Shown here: positions 9,412 to 18,534 of the stretch, piece by piece
How the letters are laid out: every line of letters begins with the position of its first letter
Numbering within the stretch: the stretch's first letter is position 1
Source: Gluconacetobacter takamatsuzukensis
GTDB taxonomy: Bacteria; Pseudomonadota; Alphaproteobacteria; Acetobacterales; Acetobacteraceae
Length of the DNA stretch: 64,000 nucleotides
Assembly: GCF_014174275.1 (NCBI RefSeq)
Contig: NZ_JABEQK010000004.1
Span: 62,001 to 126,000, forward strand
Direction: 5' to 3'
Notes under the pieces: generated by a model
The model's input: only the letters and a program-made list of their open reading frames with translations
The model's database searches: none
What the model was told of the DNA's origin: nothing
Made by a program: the position numbers and the translations under genes

Positions 9412-12306
9412 TCAGGTGGGCAGGAGGTCCGGCATTGCCGGGAGTTTCGCCCGGATCTGCACCCTGCCGTCATGCAGCCGGGCATCCCATGTGCGCAGGC
9501 GGATAGCGGCATCTTCCAGGCACTGGCCGTCTTCCAGCCGGAAATGCTGTTTGTAGAGCGGGGAGGCGACGATCCGCTGTCCTTTCAGGTCGCCCATCAG
9601 GCCACGGCCGATGACATTGGCGTTGGAGAACGGATCGTGGTTGTCGATCGCGTAGACCCGGGCGGGCTCGCCGGTCGATGCGGGCAGGTAGAAGAGGGCG
9701 ACCTGGCTGCCCGCGTGCCACGCCACGACGCCGGAACGGGCGACGAGGTCGGTCTGGGCGCAGAGGTCGGTCCAGTCGGCGGGGCCGGGCTGGGGGGCTG
9801 TTTCGGGCAGATTGTCGGCGGGGCGGACCTGGTCGCGTTCCGGCAGGGTGCGGACGTTGGGGTCCGGACGGGTATCGTTGACGAAGGTGCGGAAGCGCTT
9901 GAGCTTGTCGCGGTCTTTCAGCGCGTCGCGCCATTCGCAGTGATAATGGTCCACCACGGATTGCATCTGGCGTTCCAGTTCGGCGCAGATGCCCAGCGAA
10001 TCGTGGATGATGACATCGCGCAGATAGTCCAGCCCGCCTTCGAGATTTTCGCGCCAGACGGAGGTGCGCTGGAGCCTGTCGGCCGTTCGGATGTAGAACA
10101 TCAGGAAACGGTCGATATAGCGGACCAGCGTTTCGGCATCGAGATCGGTCGCGAACAGTTCGGCGTGGCGGGGCCGCATGCCGCCATTGCCGCAGACATA
10201 GAGGTTCCAGCCGTTTTCGGTGGCGATGACGCCGACATCCTTGCTCTGGGCCTCGGCGCATTCGCGCGTGCAGCCGGAGACCGCGAATTTCAGCTTGTGC
10301 GGCGAGCGCAGGCCCTTGTAGCGGTTCTCCAGGTCCAGCGCCTTGCCCACGCTGTCCTGCACGCCGTAGCGGCACCATGTGCTGCCGACGCAGGATTTGA
10401 CGGTGCGGGTCGATTTTCCGTAGGCGTGGCCGGTCTCGAACCCCGCATCGAGCAGTTCGGTCCAGATGTCGGGCAATTGGTGGAGCTGGGCGCCGAACAG
10501 GTCGATGCGCTGGCCTCCGGTGATCTTGGTGTAGAGGCCGTATTTTTTCGCGACCTGGCCCAGAACGATCAGCCTGTCGGGCGTGATTTCGCCCCCGGCG
10601 ATGCGCGGTACCACCGAGTAGGTGCCGTTTTTCTGCATGTTGGCCATGAACGTGTCGTTCGTGTCCTGCAGGGGGATATGGAGCGGGTCGGTGATCGGCT
10701 TGTTCCACGCCGAGGCGAGGATGGAGCCGATGGCGGGCTTGCAGATGTCGCAGCCCAGGCCGCCATTGCCATGCTGGGCCATCAGCTCTTCGAAAGTCTG
10801 GAGTCCGTGCACGCGGACCAGCGAATAGAGTTCCTGCCTTGTATGGGAAAAATGCTCGCACAGGCTGCGGTCGACGGTGATGCCGCGGGCTTCCAGATCG
10901 GTCTCGAACACGTTCTTCAGCAGGGCGGCGCAGCCGCCGCAGCCGGTGCCTGCCCTGGTGCATTGCTTGAGGGAGGCCAGATCGGTGCAGCCTTCGTCGA
11001 TGGCGGTGCGGATCGCGCCCTTGGTGACGTTGTGGCAGGAGCAGATGGTGGCGGTATCGGGCAGGGCGTCGGCGCCCAGCAGGTCAGCGCCCTCGCCGCG
11101 CGGCAGGATCAGCACCGCCGGATCGGCGGGCGGCCTGATGGCGTTCTGCACATATTGCAGGATCGTGTCGTAATAGGAATTGTCGCCCACCAGTACCGCG
11201 CCGACTACCCGCGTGCCGTCGCCCGACAGGACCAGGCGGCGGTATGAACCGTCGGCCTCGCCGATGAAGCGGTAGCTGCGACTGCCGGGGATTGCGCCGT
11301 GGGCATCGCCGATGGAGCCGACATCGACGCCCAGCAGCTTGAGCTTGGTGGACATGTCGGCGCCGCCGAATGCCGCGTCCTCGCCGGCCAGGATGGAGGC
11401 GACGGTGCGGGCCATGGCGTAGCCGGGCGCGACCAGGCCGAAGACCTGCCCGTTCCATGCCGCGCATTCGCCGATGGCGAAGATGGCGGGGTCGGACGTG
11501 CGGCACGCATCGTCGATGACGATGCCGCCGCGCGGGGCGACGGCGAGATGGCAGTCGCGGGCCAGCCGGTCCTGCGGCCGGATGCCGGCGGAGAAGACGA
11601 CCAGATCGGTTTCCAGAATGCCGTCATCGGCAAAGACGAGGCGGTGGCGGCATGTTTCCCCGGCCGTGATCTCCCGCGTGGCGCGGCTGGTCAGCACCGC
11701 GATGCCCAGGGCCTCGATCCGCTGCTTCAGGGCCTGGCCGCCTTCGTCATCGAGCTGGACCGGCATGAGGCGGGGGGCGAATTCGACGACCGAGGTGGCC
11801 AGGCCGAGGCCTGCCAGCGCATTGGCGGCCTCCAGCCCCAGCAATCCGCCGCCGATGACGACGCCGCGGGATGCACCTGCGGCGGCGGCGCGGATCTGGT
11901 CCAGATCATCCAGCGTGCGATAGACCAGCCCGGCGGTGCCGCTGTTGCCAGGCACGGACGGCACGAAGGGCGTGGAGCCGGTGGCGATGATGAGCGTGTG
12001 GTAGGGCAGCGCGCCCTCGTCGCTTTCGACGGTCCGAGCCGTGCGGTCGATCGCCGTGACGCGGATGCCGCGATGCAGGGTCATGCCGTGGGCGGCGTGG
12101 AAATCCTGCCTGTGGAGGGCCAGGGCGGCGGCATCCTGGCCGGCCATGTAGGCGGTGAGATGCACGCGGTCGTAGGCGTCGTGCCGTTCCTCGCCGAAGA
12201 TGTGGATGGCGTGGTGGTGGTGCAGGCCGTGCATGACGAGCTGTTCGGCGCAGTAATGGCCGACCATGCCGTTGCCGATGATGACGATGTTTCCGGTGCT
12301 GGTCAT
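9412..12306 (-). CDS. nirB: NirB-NirD fusion, assimilatory nitrite reductase [NAD(P)H]
   Basis: Reduces nitrite to ammonium in the cytoplasm, the step after nitrate reductase. The 964 residues contain, in order: an FAD/NAD-dependent oxidoreductase domain (IVIIGNGMVGHYCAE), a BFD-like 2Fe-2S domain near 416 (CSCHNVTKG, then CGGC), and the sirohaem/4Fe-4S domain (CVGSTWC near 640, GCTRECAEA near 677). From about 845 there is a NirD-like Rieske-fold domain (VYAIDNHDPFSNANVIGRG) that, as usual for NirD, lacks Rieske cysteines. NirD is normally a separate protein. The ATG at 12306 is chosen because it opens on the FAD-binding motif; the frame stays open to 13377 only as a shadow of the transporter gene. 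Confidence 0.93.
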   Translation of the reverse strand: MTSTGNIVIIGNGMVGHYCAEQLVMHGLHHHHAIHIFGEERHDAYDRVHLTAYMAGQDAAALALHRQDFHAAHGMTLHRGIRVTAIDRTARTVESDEGALPYHTLIIATGSTPFVPSVPGNSGTAGLVYRTLDDLDQIRAAAAGASRGVVIGGGLLGLEAANALAGLGLATSVVEFAPRLMPVQLDDEGGQALKQRIEALGIAVLTSRATREITAGETCRHRLVFADDGILETDLVVFSAGIRPQDRLARDCHLAVAPRGGIVIDDACRTSDPAIFAIGECAAWNGQVFGLVAPGYAMARTVASILAGEDAAFGGADMSTKLKLLGVDVGSIGDAHGAIPGSRSYRFIGEADGSYRRLVLSGDGTRVVGAVLVGDNSYYDTILQYVQNAIRPPADPAVLILPRGEGADLLGADALPDTATICSCHNVTKGAIRTAIDEGCTDLASLKQCTRAGTGCGGCAALLKNVFETDLEARGITVDRSLCEHFSHTRQELYSLVRVHGLQTFEELMAQHGNGGLGCDICKPAIGSILASAWNKPITDPLHIPLQDTNDTFMANMQKNGTYSVVPRIAGGEITPDRLIVLGQVAKKYGLYTKITGGQRIDLFGAQLHQLPDIWTELLDAGFETGHAYGKSTRTVKSCVGSTWCRYGVQDSVGKALDLENRYKGLRSPHKLKFAVSGCTRECAEAQSKDVGVIATENGWNLYVCGNGGMRPRHAELFATDLDAETLVRYIDRFLMFYIRTADRLQRTSVWRENLEGGLDYLRDVIIHDSLGICAELERQMQSVVDHYHCEWRDALKDRDKLKRFRTFVNDTRPDPNVRTLPERDQVRPADNLPETAPQPGPADWTDLCAQTDLVARSGVVAWHAGSQVALFYLPASTGEPARVYAIDNHDPFSNANVIGRGLMGDLKGQRIVASPLYKQHFRLEDGQCLEDAAIRLRTWDARLHDGRVQIRAKLPAMPDLLPT

Positions 12307-12374
12307 GGTCGTTTCTCGCTCGATATCGTCCGCCGGATCGGGGCCGGGGCTGGGGGGTCTGTCGCGGGTGGGCG

Positions 12375-13595
12375 TCAGAGGGATGCGGAGAGTTCTTCCA
12401 GGCCGGTTGCCTGTGCCGGCGACGCTGCTTTCCAGCGTCGCCGACAGGCGGAGACGCACAGAACGGCGAGCAGGGCGATGCCCGCGAAGGCGAGGAAGCC
12501 GGGACCGTACGAGCCCGTCGACTGCCGCGCCGCCCCGAGCGAGGAGGCGAGATAGAAGCCGCCGACGCCGCCGCTCATGCCCACCAGCCCGGTCAGGATG
12601 CCGACCTGGTGGGGAAAGCGGGTCGGTACGAGCTGGAACACCGCGCCGTTGCCCAGACCCAGCACGAGCATGCCCGCGAAGAACGCCGGGAAGGCGAGCC
12701 AGATCGTCGGCAGGCCGCAACCGACCAGGGCGAAGATTGCTGCTGCCAGGCCGTAGAGAATGCACAGCGCGCGGTCGCCACCGATACGGTCGGCCAGTGC
12801 GCCGCCCAGCGGACGGACGAAGGAGCCCGCGAACACGACCAGCGCCGTGCAGCTTCCCGCCACCGCCGGCGGCAGGCCGTACTGATCGTTGAAATAGATG
12901 GTCAGGAAGGAGGCGAGCCCGACGAAGCCGCCGAAGGTGACGCCGTAGAAGAACATCAGCACCCAGCAATCGGCCGTCTTCAGCACCGGGAGCCACGCGA
13001 CGATGCCGGCGCCGGGGTGCCGTGGCGGTTCCTTCGCCAGGAACAGGAACGCGCAGAGGATCGCGGCCAGCGGGAGCGTGGCGAGGCCCAGCACGTTTAC
13101 CCAGCCATAGAGCACCGCCAGTCCGGGGGCGAAGAGGGCGGCGAGCGCGGTGCCGGAATTGCCGGCGCCCGCGATGCCCAGGGCAGTGCCCTGGTACTGT
13201 GGCGGGTACCATCCGGAGGCGAGGGGAAGGGCCACGGCGAAGGAGGCGCCGGCCACGCCCAGGACCAGCGCGACGGGGAAAAGGCCCGCATAGCTGTGGG
13301 GCGCGACGAGCCACGTCGCGGCCAGTCCGGCGATGACCAGCAATTGCATGGCGATGGCGACGCGGCGGGGACCGCAATGGTCGACCAGCGCGCCGGCGGC
13401 GACGCGGAACAGGGCGCCGGCCAGCACCGGGACGGCGACGAGGAAACCCTTCTGTCCTGCATCGAGATGCAGGTCATGCGCGATTGCGATGCCCAAGGGG
13501 CCGAGAAGGACCCAGACCATGAAGGAAACATCGAAATAGAGAAAGGCCGCCAGCAGCGTGCGCGGATTGCCGGCCTTGAAAAATCCCTTGTCCAC
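12375..13595 (-). CDS. MFS nitrate/nitrite transporter (NNP family)
   Basis: A 406-residue, roughly 12-helix major facilitator that brings nitrate (possibly nitrite) across the inner membrane; NarK/NasA type. Helices are clear from the hydrophobic pattern, and the family glycine-rich stretch appears as LGIAGAGNSGTALAALFAPG with a conserved arginine in GALFRVAAGALVDHCGPRR. The start is GTG at 13595, with a weak ribosome site (GGATG about 12 bases upstream). First gene of the nitrate operon, 68 bases before nirBD. Its leader has the NasT-type RNA hairpins, so expression should depend on nitrate through NasS/NasT. Confidence 0.88.
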   Translation of the reverse strand: MDKGFFKAGNPRTLLAAFLYFDVSFMVWVLLGPLGIAIAHDLHLDAGQKGFLVAVPVLAGALFRVAAGALVDHCGPRRVAIAMQLLVIAGLAATWLVAPHSYAGLFPVALVLGVAGASFAVALPLASGWYPPQYQGTALGIAGAGNSGTALAALFAPGLAVLYGWVNVLGLATLPLAAILCAFLFLAKEPPRHPGAGIVAWLPVLKTADCWVLMFFYGVTFGGFVGLASFLTIYFNDQYGLPPAVAGSCTALVVFAGSFVRPLGGALADRIGGDRALCILYGLAAAIFALVGCGLPTIWLAFPAFFAGMLVLGLGNGAVFQLVPTRFPHQVGILTGLVGMSGGVGGFYLASSLGAARQSTGSYGPGFLAFAGIALLAVLCVSACRRRWKAASPAQATGLEELSASL

Positions 13596-13610
13596 GGTGC
13601 AGCATCCAGC

Positions 13611-13647
13611 GCCCGCCTGGCATCAGGAGAACGCGCCCTCGGCGGGC
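13611..13647 (-). promoter_or_regulatory. Possible downstream stem in nitrate leader
   Basis: In the transcript, GCCCGCC (13641-13647) can pair with GGCGGGC (13611-13617), closing just upstream of the transporter GTG. A smaller alternative, GCCC/GGGC, lies at 13635-13647. Neither is followed by a run of T, so it is not a textbook intrinsic terminator. It occupies the position where the NasT-controlled terminator or a translation-blocking stem would be expected. The role is inferred from position alone. Confidence 0.4.
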
Positions 13648-13649
13648 AT

Positions 13650-13730
13650 GAAAGCCGTCTTTGACTTCCCGGTGTCTCGTCGTGTTGCTTCTGGCCGCGC
13701 CTGGTTCATCCGCCGCCGTTGGCGGGAACC
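13650..13730 (-). promoter_or_regulatory. Dual-hexaloop ANTAR (NasT) antitermination element
   Basis: Two hairpins lie in the 5' leader of the nitrate operon, read on the minus strand. Hairpin 1 (13703-13730): outer stem GGTTC/GAACC, inner stem CCGCC/GGCGG, AT bulge, loop AACGGC. Hairpin 2 (13650-13669): stem GGAAGTC/GGCTTTC (with G-U pairs), loop AAAGAC. Both loops are six bases with A first and G fourth, the defining feature of ANTAR-protein RNA targets. A linker of 33 nt separates them. The same operon encodes NasT, an ANTAR protein. Pairing was worked out by eye. Confidence 0.83.
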
Positions 13731-13754
13731 GGTATGGAGCGGGATCTGGAAATT

Positions 13755-13783
13755 ATTATCCAGCAAGAATGATATGGAGTCAA
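13755..13783 (-). promoter_or_regulatory. Near-consensus sigma-70 promoter of the nitrate operon
   Basis: On the minus strand, -35 TTGACT (13778-13783) is separated by exactly 17 bases from -10 GATAAT (13755-13760), each one base from consensus. The predicted start near 13748 gives a leader of about 153 nt before the transporter GTG, containing both hexaloop hairpins. A strong constitutive promoter followed by a leader checkpoint is the expected design for antitermination control. Confidence 0.75.
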
Positions 13784-13870
13784 AATAATATTCCGTCGGG
13801 CAGGTCTGCGAGCATCGGAGCGGAGGAAGCGCGCGTCGGATCGTCGCCAGCGCGCATTGCCAGGCAGGTT

Positions 13871-15082
13871 CTAGAGGCTGAGGAGGAAGGCTGTGCGCCA
13901 TGGCGTATCGGGGCGCGGGGGGTCCAGGGTGAGGGAGCCGCCGTGGGCCTGGGCGATCTGGCGGGCGAGGCTGAGGCCGATGCCGTTGCCGTTGGGTTTC
14001 AGCGAGAAGAAGGGGCGGAAGATCGCGTCGCGGTAGGTGTCCTCGATGCCGCTGCCATTGTCGCGGATGGCGATGACCATGCCGGTCGAGGTGGCGTGGC
14101 CCTGGAGCCAGACGGTGGGGCCGGTGGGGCCGGCGGGATCGGCGGCGGCAAGTGCGGCCTCCGCCGCGTTGTTGAGAAGGTTGAGCAGCGCCTGTTCCAT
14201 CTGCGGCGCGTCGAGGCGGACGATGACGCGGCGTGGGGGGACGCTGGTTTCGAGATGCACCCGGCCGTGCCAGCGGGCACCGAACAGGGCGCCGAGGGCG
14301 CGCAGTAGGTCGTGCAGGTCGGTCGGGCGCAGGTCGGGGGGCGGCAGGCGGGCGAGGTCGCGATAGCCCTGCACGAAACGGTCGAGCCCGCGCGTGCGGC
14401 GCAGGATGGTGCCCAGGGCCTCGTGGATCATGTCCGCCGTCGCCGGGTCCATTGGGTGTTCCGCCATCTCATGGGCGGTTTCGGCCAGCGAGACGATCGG
14501 GGTGAGGGAGTTCATGATCTCGTGGCCCAGGATCTGGAGCAGGTCGCGCAGGGTGCGGGCGTCGGCGGCGTTCAGTTCCGCCTCGATATCCGTCAGGGCC
14601 AGGAAATGCGTGACGCCGCCCGAGCCGCTGCCCTGCGCGACCGCCAGCGCGAAGGTGCGGGGCGGGGCATCCTGCATGGTGGGAATGCGCACGATGCGGC
14701 GTTCAGCCGAGGGCGTGCCCAGCAGGGCGGCCGTGTCGGCGGGCAGGCGGTCCTCGGTGCCGAACAGGTGGCGGGCGGCGCGGTTGGCGGCGTGGAGCGC
14801 GCCGTCGCCCGTGCGGTAGAGCAGGGGGATGGGGGCGTGGTCCAGCAGGGCGCGGTTGCGCAGCCTCTCGCGGTCCGAGGGGCGGACGATGGAGGTTTCG
14901 ACCCGCATCGGCCTCTGCGACAGGCGGGCCAACGTGGCCAGGTGGATGACCGAAGCGGCCGTGGCCGCCAGTGCCAGCAGCGCGGTGGTGGCATAGAGCC
15001 CCGCCGCCAGCGCGCGTGGTGCCAGCAGGCAGGTGCCGGCGACCAGGGCGATGCAGATGACCCCGCTGCGGATGGCGCGCAT
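13871..15082 (-). CDS. Membrane sensor histidine kinase, NtrY-like
   Basis: A 403-residue kinase with two N-terminal membrane helices (about 7-27 and 28-50) and almost no periplasmic loop. A PAS-like region spans about 75-165, and the phosphoacceptor H187 lies in LGHEIMNSLTPIVSL. The ATPase domain has NLLNNAAEAAL (N box), DNGSGI (G1) and GNGIGLSLARQI (G2). It starts 2 bases after the response regulator ends, so the two form an operon. Kinases with this HEIMNSLTPI box often accompany NtrC-like regulators next to FtsX-type exporters, which matches the divergent operon here. The stimulus is unknown. Confidence 0.9.
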   Translation of the reverse strand: MRAIRSGVICIALVAGTCLLAPRALAAGLYATTALLALAATAASVIHLATLARLSQRPMRVETSIVRPSDRERLRNRALLDHAPIPLLYRTGDGALHAANRAARHLFGTEDRLPADTAALLGTPSAERRIVRIPTMQDAPPRTFALAVAQGSGSGGVTHFLALTDIEAELNAADARTLRDLLQILGHEIMNSLTPIVSLAETAHEMAEHPMDPATADMIHEALGTILRRTRGLDRFVQGYRDLARLPPPDLRPTDLHDLLRALGALFGARWHGRVHLETSVPPRRVIVRLDAPQMEQALLNLLNNAAEAALAAADPAGPTGPTVWLQGHATSTGMVIAIRDNGSGIEDTYRDAIFRPFFSLKPNGNGIGLSLARQIAQAHGGSLTLDPPRPDTPWRTAFLLSL

Positions 15083-15084
15083 CG

Positions 15085-16287
15085 CTACAGCCCGTAGCGC
15101 GCCATGCGGCGATACAGGGCCGGGCGGGTCAGCCCGAGGTCGCGCGCCGCATGCGAGACGTTGAAACCGTGCCGGCGCAGGGCGGATTCGATCAGCGCGC
15201 GTTCGGATTCCGCCAGTGTCGGACTGTCATGTGCGCGGTCGCCGTCGGGGGACAGGGGGGCGTCGGCATCGCCCAGCACCACCATCCGCTCCATCGCCGC
15301 GCGCAGTTCGCGGACATTCTGCGGCCAGGGGCGCTGGCGGAGCGCATCGATGGCGGCGGCGTCCGGCACCGGTTCGGGCAGGCCGTGGCGGATGGCGAAA
15401 TAATGCAGGAAATGCGTGGCCAGGACCGGAATATCGTCCGGGCGTTCGGCCAGCGGGGGCAGCGCGACGCGGACCGCGTCCAGCGGCAGCCACAGGCGCG
15501 GCGGCAGGCGGGCGGCGAGTTCTTCCGCCCCCAGGGACGACAGGGCCAGGACGCGGGGCGGGGCGGCACCGTCCAGCCGGTCGGCCAGGGCGCGCTGGAG
15601 CGTGGGTGCGAGGGATTCGATGCCGCGCAGGATCCAGGTGCCGCGCTCGGCGGGCAGGGCGGACAGGCCGTCCGCGTCGATCAGGACCGGGGGGTGCGGG
15701 TCGCCAGAGCGGGCGTGAATCCGGCGGGCCAGCAGGGTCTTGCCGCTGCCGGGCGGGCCGGACAGCAGCATGTGCGCGCGGGTGGGCGCGATGCGGTCGG
15801 CCAGGGCGAGGGGGGCGCGCATCGGGGCCGATACCGCGATCAGGACCGGCTCGGCGGCATGGGTGTCGGGCTCGGGCGGTCGGGTTTCGCGCCGCCGGCG
15901 GTCCAGCGTGTCGTGCAGCAGGGTGACCAGCCGTTCGTTATGCCACGGCTTCATGACGAAATCGGTGGCGCCCTCGCGCATCGCGGCGACGGCGATGGCG
16001 ACGCCGCTATGGCCCGTCACGACGATGATCGGCAGGGCGGGGCGCAGCGCGTGCAGGTCGCGCAGCAGCGCCAGCCCTTCCGCCCCCGTGGTGGCGCCGG
16101 GCGCGTAGTTGAGGTCCAGCAGCACCAGGTCGATCGGCTCGGCGGCCACATGGGTGAGGGCTTCTGCCGCGTCGTGCGCCGCGAGGACGCGGAAGCCGCG
16201 CCGCGTCAGCAGCAGGCGGGCGGCGGACTGGATGTCGGCGTCGTCGTCGACGAACAGGACCGTTGGCTGCGTGGCCGGGTCCGTCAT
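15085..16287 (-). CDS. NtrC-family response regulator lacking GAFTGA
   Basis: A 400-residue regulator. The receiver domain has acidic D14-D16, phosphoacceptor D58 (LVLLDLN) and K113. An AAA+ remnant keeps Walker A GPPGSGKT (177-184) and the later PLAERPDDIPVLATHFL and WPQNVRELRAAM segments. The loop carrying GAFTGA is missing, and Walker B (normally LFLDEIG) reads WILRGIE. A Fis-type helix-turn-helix ends the protein (HAARDLGLTRPALYRRM). Without GAFTGA it should not drive sigma-54 and more likely acts as a conventional DNA-binding activator or repressor. The ATG at 16287 has a GGGAG ribosome site and opens directly on the receiver fold. Confidence 0.9.
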   Translation of the reverse strand: MTDPATQPTVLFVDDDADIQSAARLLLTRRGFRVLAAHDAAEALTHVAAEPIDLVLLDLNYAPGATTGAEGLALLRDLHALRPALPIIVVTGHSGVAIAVAAMREGATDFVMKPWHNERLVTLLHDTLDRRRRETRPPEPDTHAAEPVLIAVSAPMRAPLALADRIAPTRAHMLLSGPPGSGKTLLARRIHARSGDPHPPVLIDADGLSALPAERGTWILRGIESLAPTLQRALADRLDGAAPPRVLALSSLGAEELAARLPPRLWLPLDAVRVALPPLAERPDDIPVLATHFLHYFAIRHGLPEPVPDAAAIDALRQRPWPQNVRELRAAMERMVVLGDADAPLSPDGDRAHDSPTLAESERALIESALRRHGFNVSHAARDLGLTRPALYRRMARYGL

Positions 16288-16350
16288 GGTGTGGTTGCTC
16301 CCGATTCGTTGCGTGGTCGCCTGGATATCGTCTTGACAGGGCCGCCCGGC

Positions 16351-16385
16351 TGTCCGGTTTCGGACAGTTTGTCCGCTGGCGGACA
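16351..16385. promoter_or_regulatory. Tandem palindromic operator, TGTCCG-N4-CGGACA twice
   Basis: Two 16-bp palindromes with identical 6-base arms lie at 16351-16366 (spacer GTTT) and 16370-16385 (spacer CTGG), centres 19 bp apart. They are in the 193-bp gap between the response regulator (minus) and the exporter operon (plus). A possible -10 (TACAAT, 16420-16425) lies 35 bases downstream, placing the sites around -54 and -73. This is the most likely binding site for the adjacent regulator; binding is inferred. Confidence 0.75.
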
Positions 16386-16480
16386 GGGGGAGGCGGCGAG
16401 CCCGAAAACATCCTTTTCTTACAATGGGATAAAAATCCGTCCGGGTACCATACACTGTTTGCGAACGAGGGAAACAGAGC

Positions 16481-17803
16481 ATGGACCGACCGATTTCACC
16501 CCCCGACGCCGTGCCGTCGCCGACCCGTCCGCTGCCCGGTGGCCGGATGGACCGGGCGGTGCGTCGCCCGCGCCACCATGTGCTGATGCGCCGCGCGGTA
16601 CGCTGGGGGGCCGCGGTGGCCGTGCTGGTGGCCAGCGTGGTGGTGTGGCGGATCGTGCCGGCATCGGGGACGCTGTCGGTGCGCGGCGACCAGCTGACGA
16701 TCGAGACCGTCCGTTCGGCGCCGTTTCTGGATTATCTTCCCGTTCGCGCCAGCGTGGCGCCGCTGCATGTGACCTATGTGGGCGCGGTGCAGGGCGGCGA
16801 GGTGTCGGAGGTGGTGGCGCGCGACGGCGCGCTGGTGGCCCGGGACGATATTCTCGCGCGGCTGACCAACCCGCAGTTGCAGCTCGACGTGACATCCCGC
16901 GAGGCGCAGATCGCCAGCCAGCTGGGCGCGGTCAGCGCGCAGCGGCTGGCGTTGCAGCAGACGCGCACCGGCGAGGAAAGCCAGCTTGGCGAGGCGCGCT
17001 ACAATCTGTTGAAGGCGCGGCGGGAGCTGGAGATTCACGAACAGCTGCACGCGCAGGGGTTCGAGTCCGACGCCAACCTGCAAAGCTATCGCGACGAGGC
17101 CGAATACGATGCCGCTCGCGTGGCGCGGCTGGATGCGGCGCGGGGGCAGGACCTGGCGGTGGCGGCCCGGCAGAGCGACGAGATCGACCGCGAGGCACAG
17201 CGGCTGCGCAGCAACCTGGAAGTGGTGGAGGACAGCCTGAACGCGCTGGTGCTGCGGGCGCCGGTGGCGGGGCGGCTGACGAATTTCGACCTCCAGCCCG
17301 GGCAGTCGCTGAAGGCGGGGGACCGGATCGGGCAGATCGACAGCGAGGGCCAGTATCGGCTGGATGCCGATATCGACGAATTCTATCTCGGCCGGGTTTC
17401 GGTCGGGCAGCGGGCGGATGCCGAGATGGGGGACGCGAAGGTCGCGATGACGGTGGCGCGCGTGCACCCGCAGGTGACGAACGGCCAGTTTCGCGCCGAG
17501 CTGACCTTTGACGGGGCGATGCCCGCCGGGCTGCGCCGGGGCGAGAGCGTGGATGTGCGCATTACGCTGGGCGAGACGCATCCGGCGCTGGTGCTGCCCA
17601 ACGGCGCGTGGCTGGAAGCCGGCGGCGGGTCGGCGGCCTTTGTCGTGACGCCGGACGGGCATGGCGCCGACCGGGCGGCGATTACATCAGGCCGGCGCAA
17701 CCCCGAGCAGGTGGAGATTACGGGCGGACTGCACGCGGGGGATCGCGTCGTCGTCTCGTCATACAATTCCTACAAGAATTTCAATCATCTCTCGATTCAC
17801 TGA
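16481..17803 (+). CDS. Periplasmic adaptor (membrane fusion) protein of ABC exporter
   Basis: A 440-residue HlyD/MacA-type adaptor linking an inner-membrane ABC exporter to an outer-membrane channel. It has a cytoplasmic N-terminus of about 35 residues, one membrane helix (about 41-58), and a lipoyl half-motif (VAPLHVTYVGAVQGGEVSEV). A long coiled coil covers about 135-250, followed by the second lipoyl half (LVLRAPVAGRLTNFDLQPGQ) and beta-barrel domains. A GAGGG ribosome site precedes the ATG. First gene of the exporter operon, directly downstream of the tandem palindromes. Confidence 0.9.
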   Translation: MDRPISPPDAVPSPTRPLPGGRMDRAVRRPRHHVLMRRAVRWGAAVAVLVASVVVWRIVPASGTLSVRGDQLTIETVRSAPFLDYLPVRASVAPLHVTYVGAVQGGEVSEVVARDGALVARDDILARLTNPQLQLDVTSREAQIASQLGAVSAQRLALQQTRTGEESQLGEARYNLLKARRELEIHEQLHAQGFESDANLQSYRDEAEYDAARVARLDAARGQDLAVAARQSDEIDREAQRLRSNLEVVEDSLNALVLRAPVAGRLTNFDLQPGQSLKAGDRIGQIDSEGQYRLDADIDEFYLGRVSVGQRADAEMGDAKVAMTVARVHPQVTNGQFRAELTFDGAMPAGLRRGESVDVRITLGETHPALVLPNGAWLEAGGGSAAFVVTPDGHGADRAAITSGRRNPEQVEITGGLHAGDRVVVSSYNSYKNFNHLSIH

Positions 17804-17838
17804 ACGTACTTCCACCGAACGAACGGAATGCACCGGAC

Positions 17839-18522
<684 letters not shown>

Positions 18523-18534
18523 GGACCGGCCCCG

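Noticed and set aside
8146-11247. Long open frame of over 1000 codons on the plus strand across the nitrate and nitrite reductase genes
   Set aside because: Antisense shadow of two well-supported genes; composition is biased (Gly/Asp/Gln/Val) and no motif is visible. Similar shadows at 5167-8031 (+), 20636-23536 (-) and 50259-52622 (+) were also set aside.
16430-16480. Sigma-54 promoter for the exporter operon
   Set aside because: GGGTACC...TTTGC resembles a -24/-12 element, but no GG-N10-GC spacing fits; the adjacent regulator also lacks GAFTGA.
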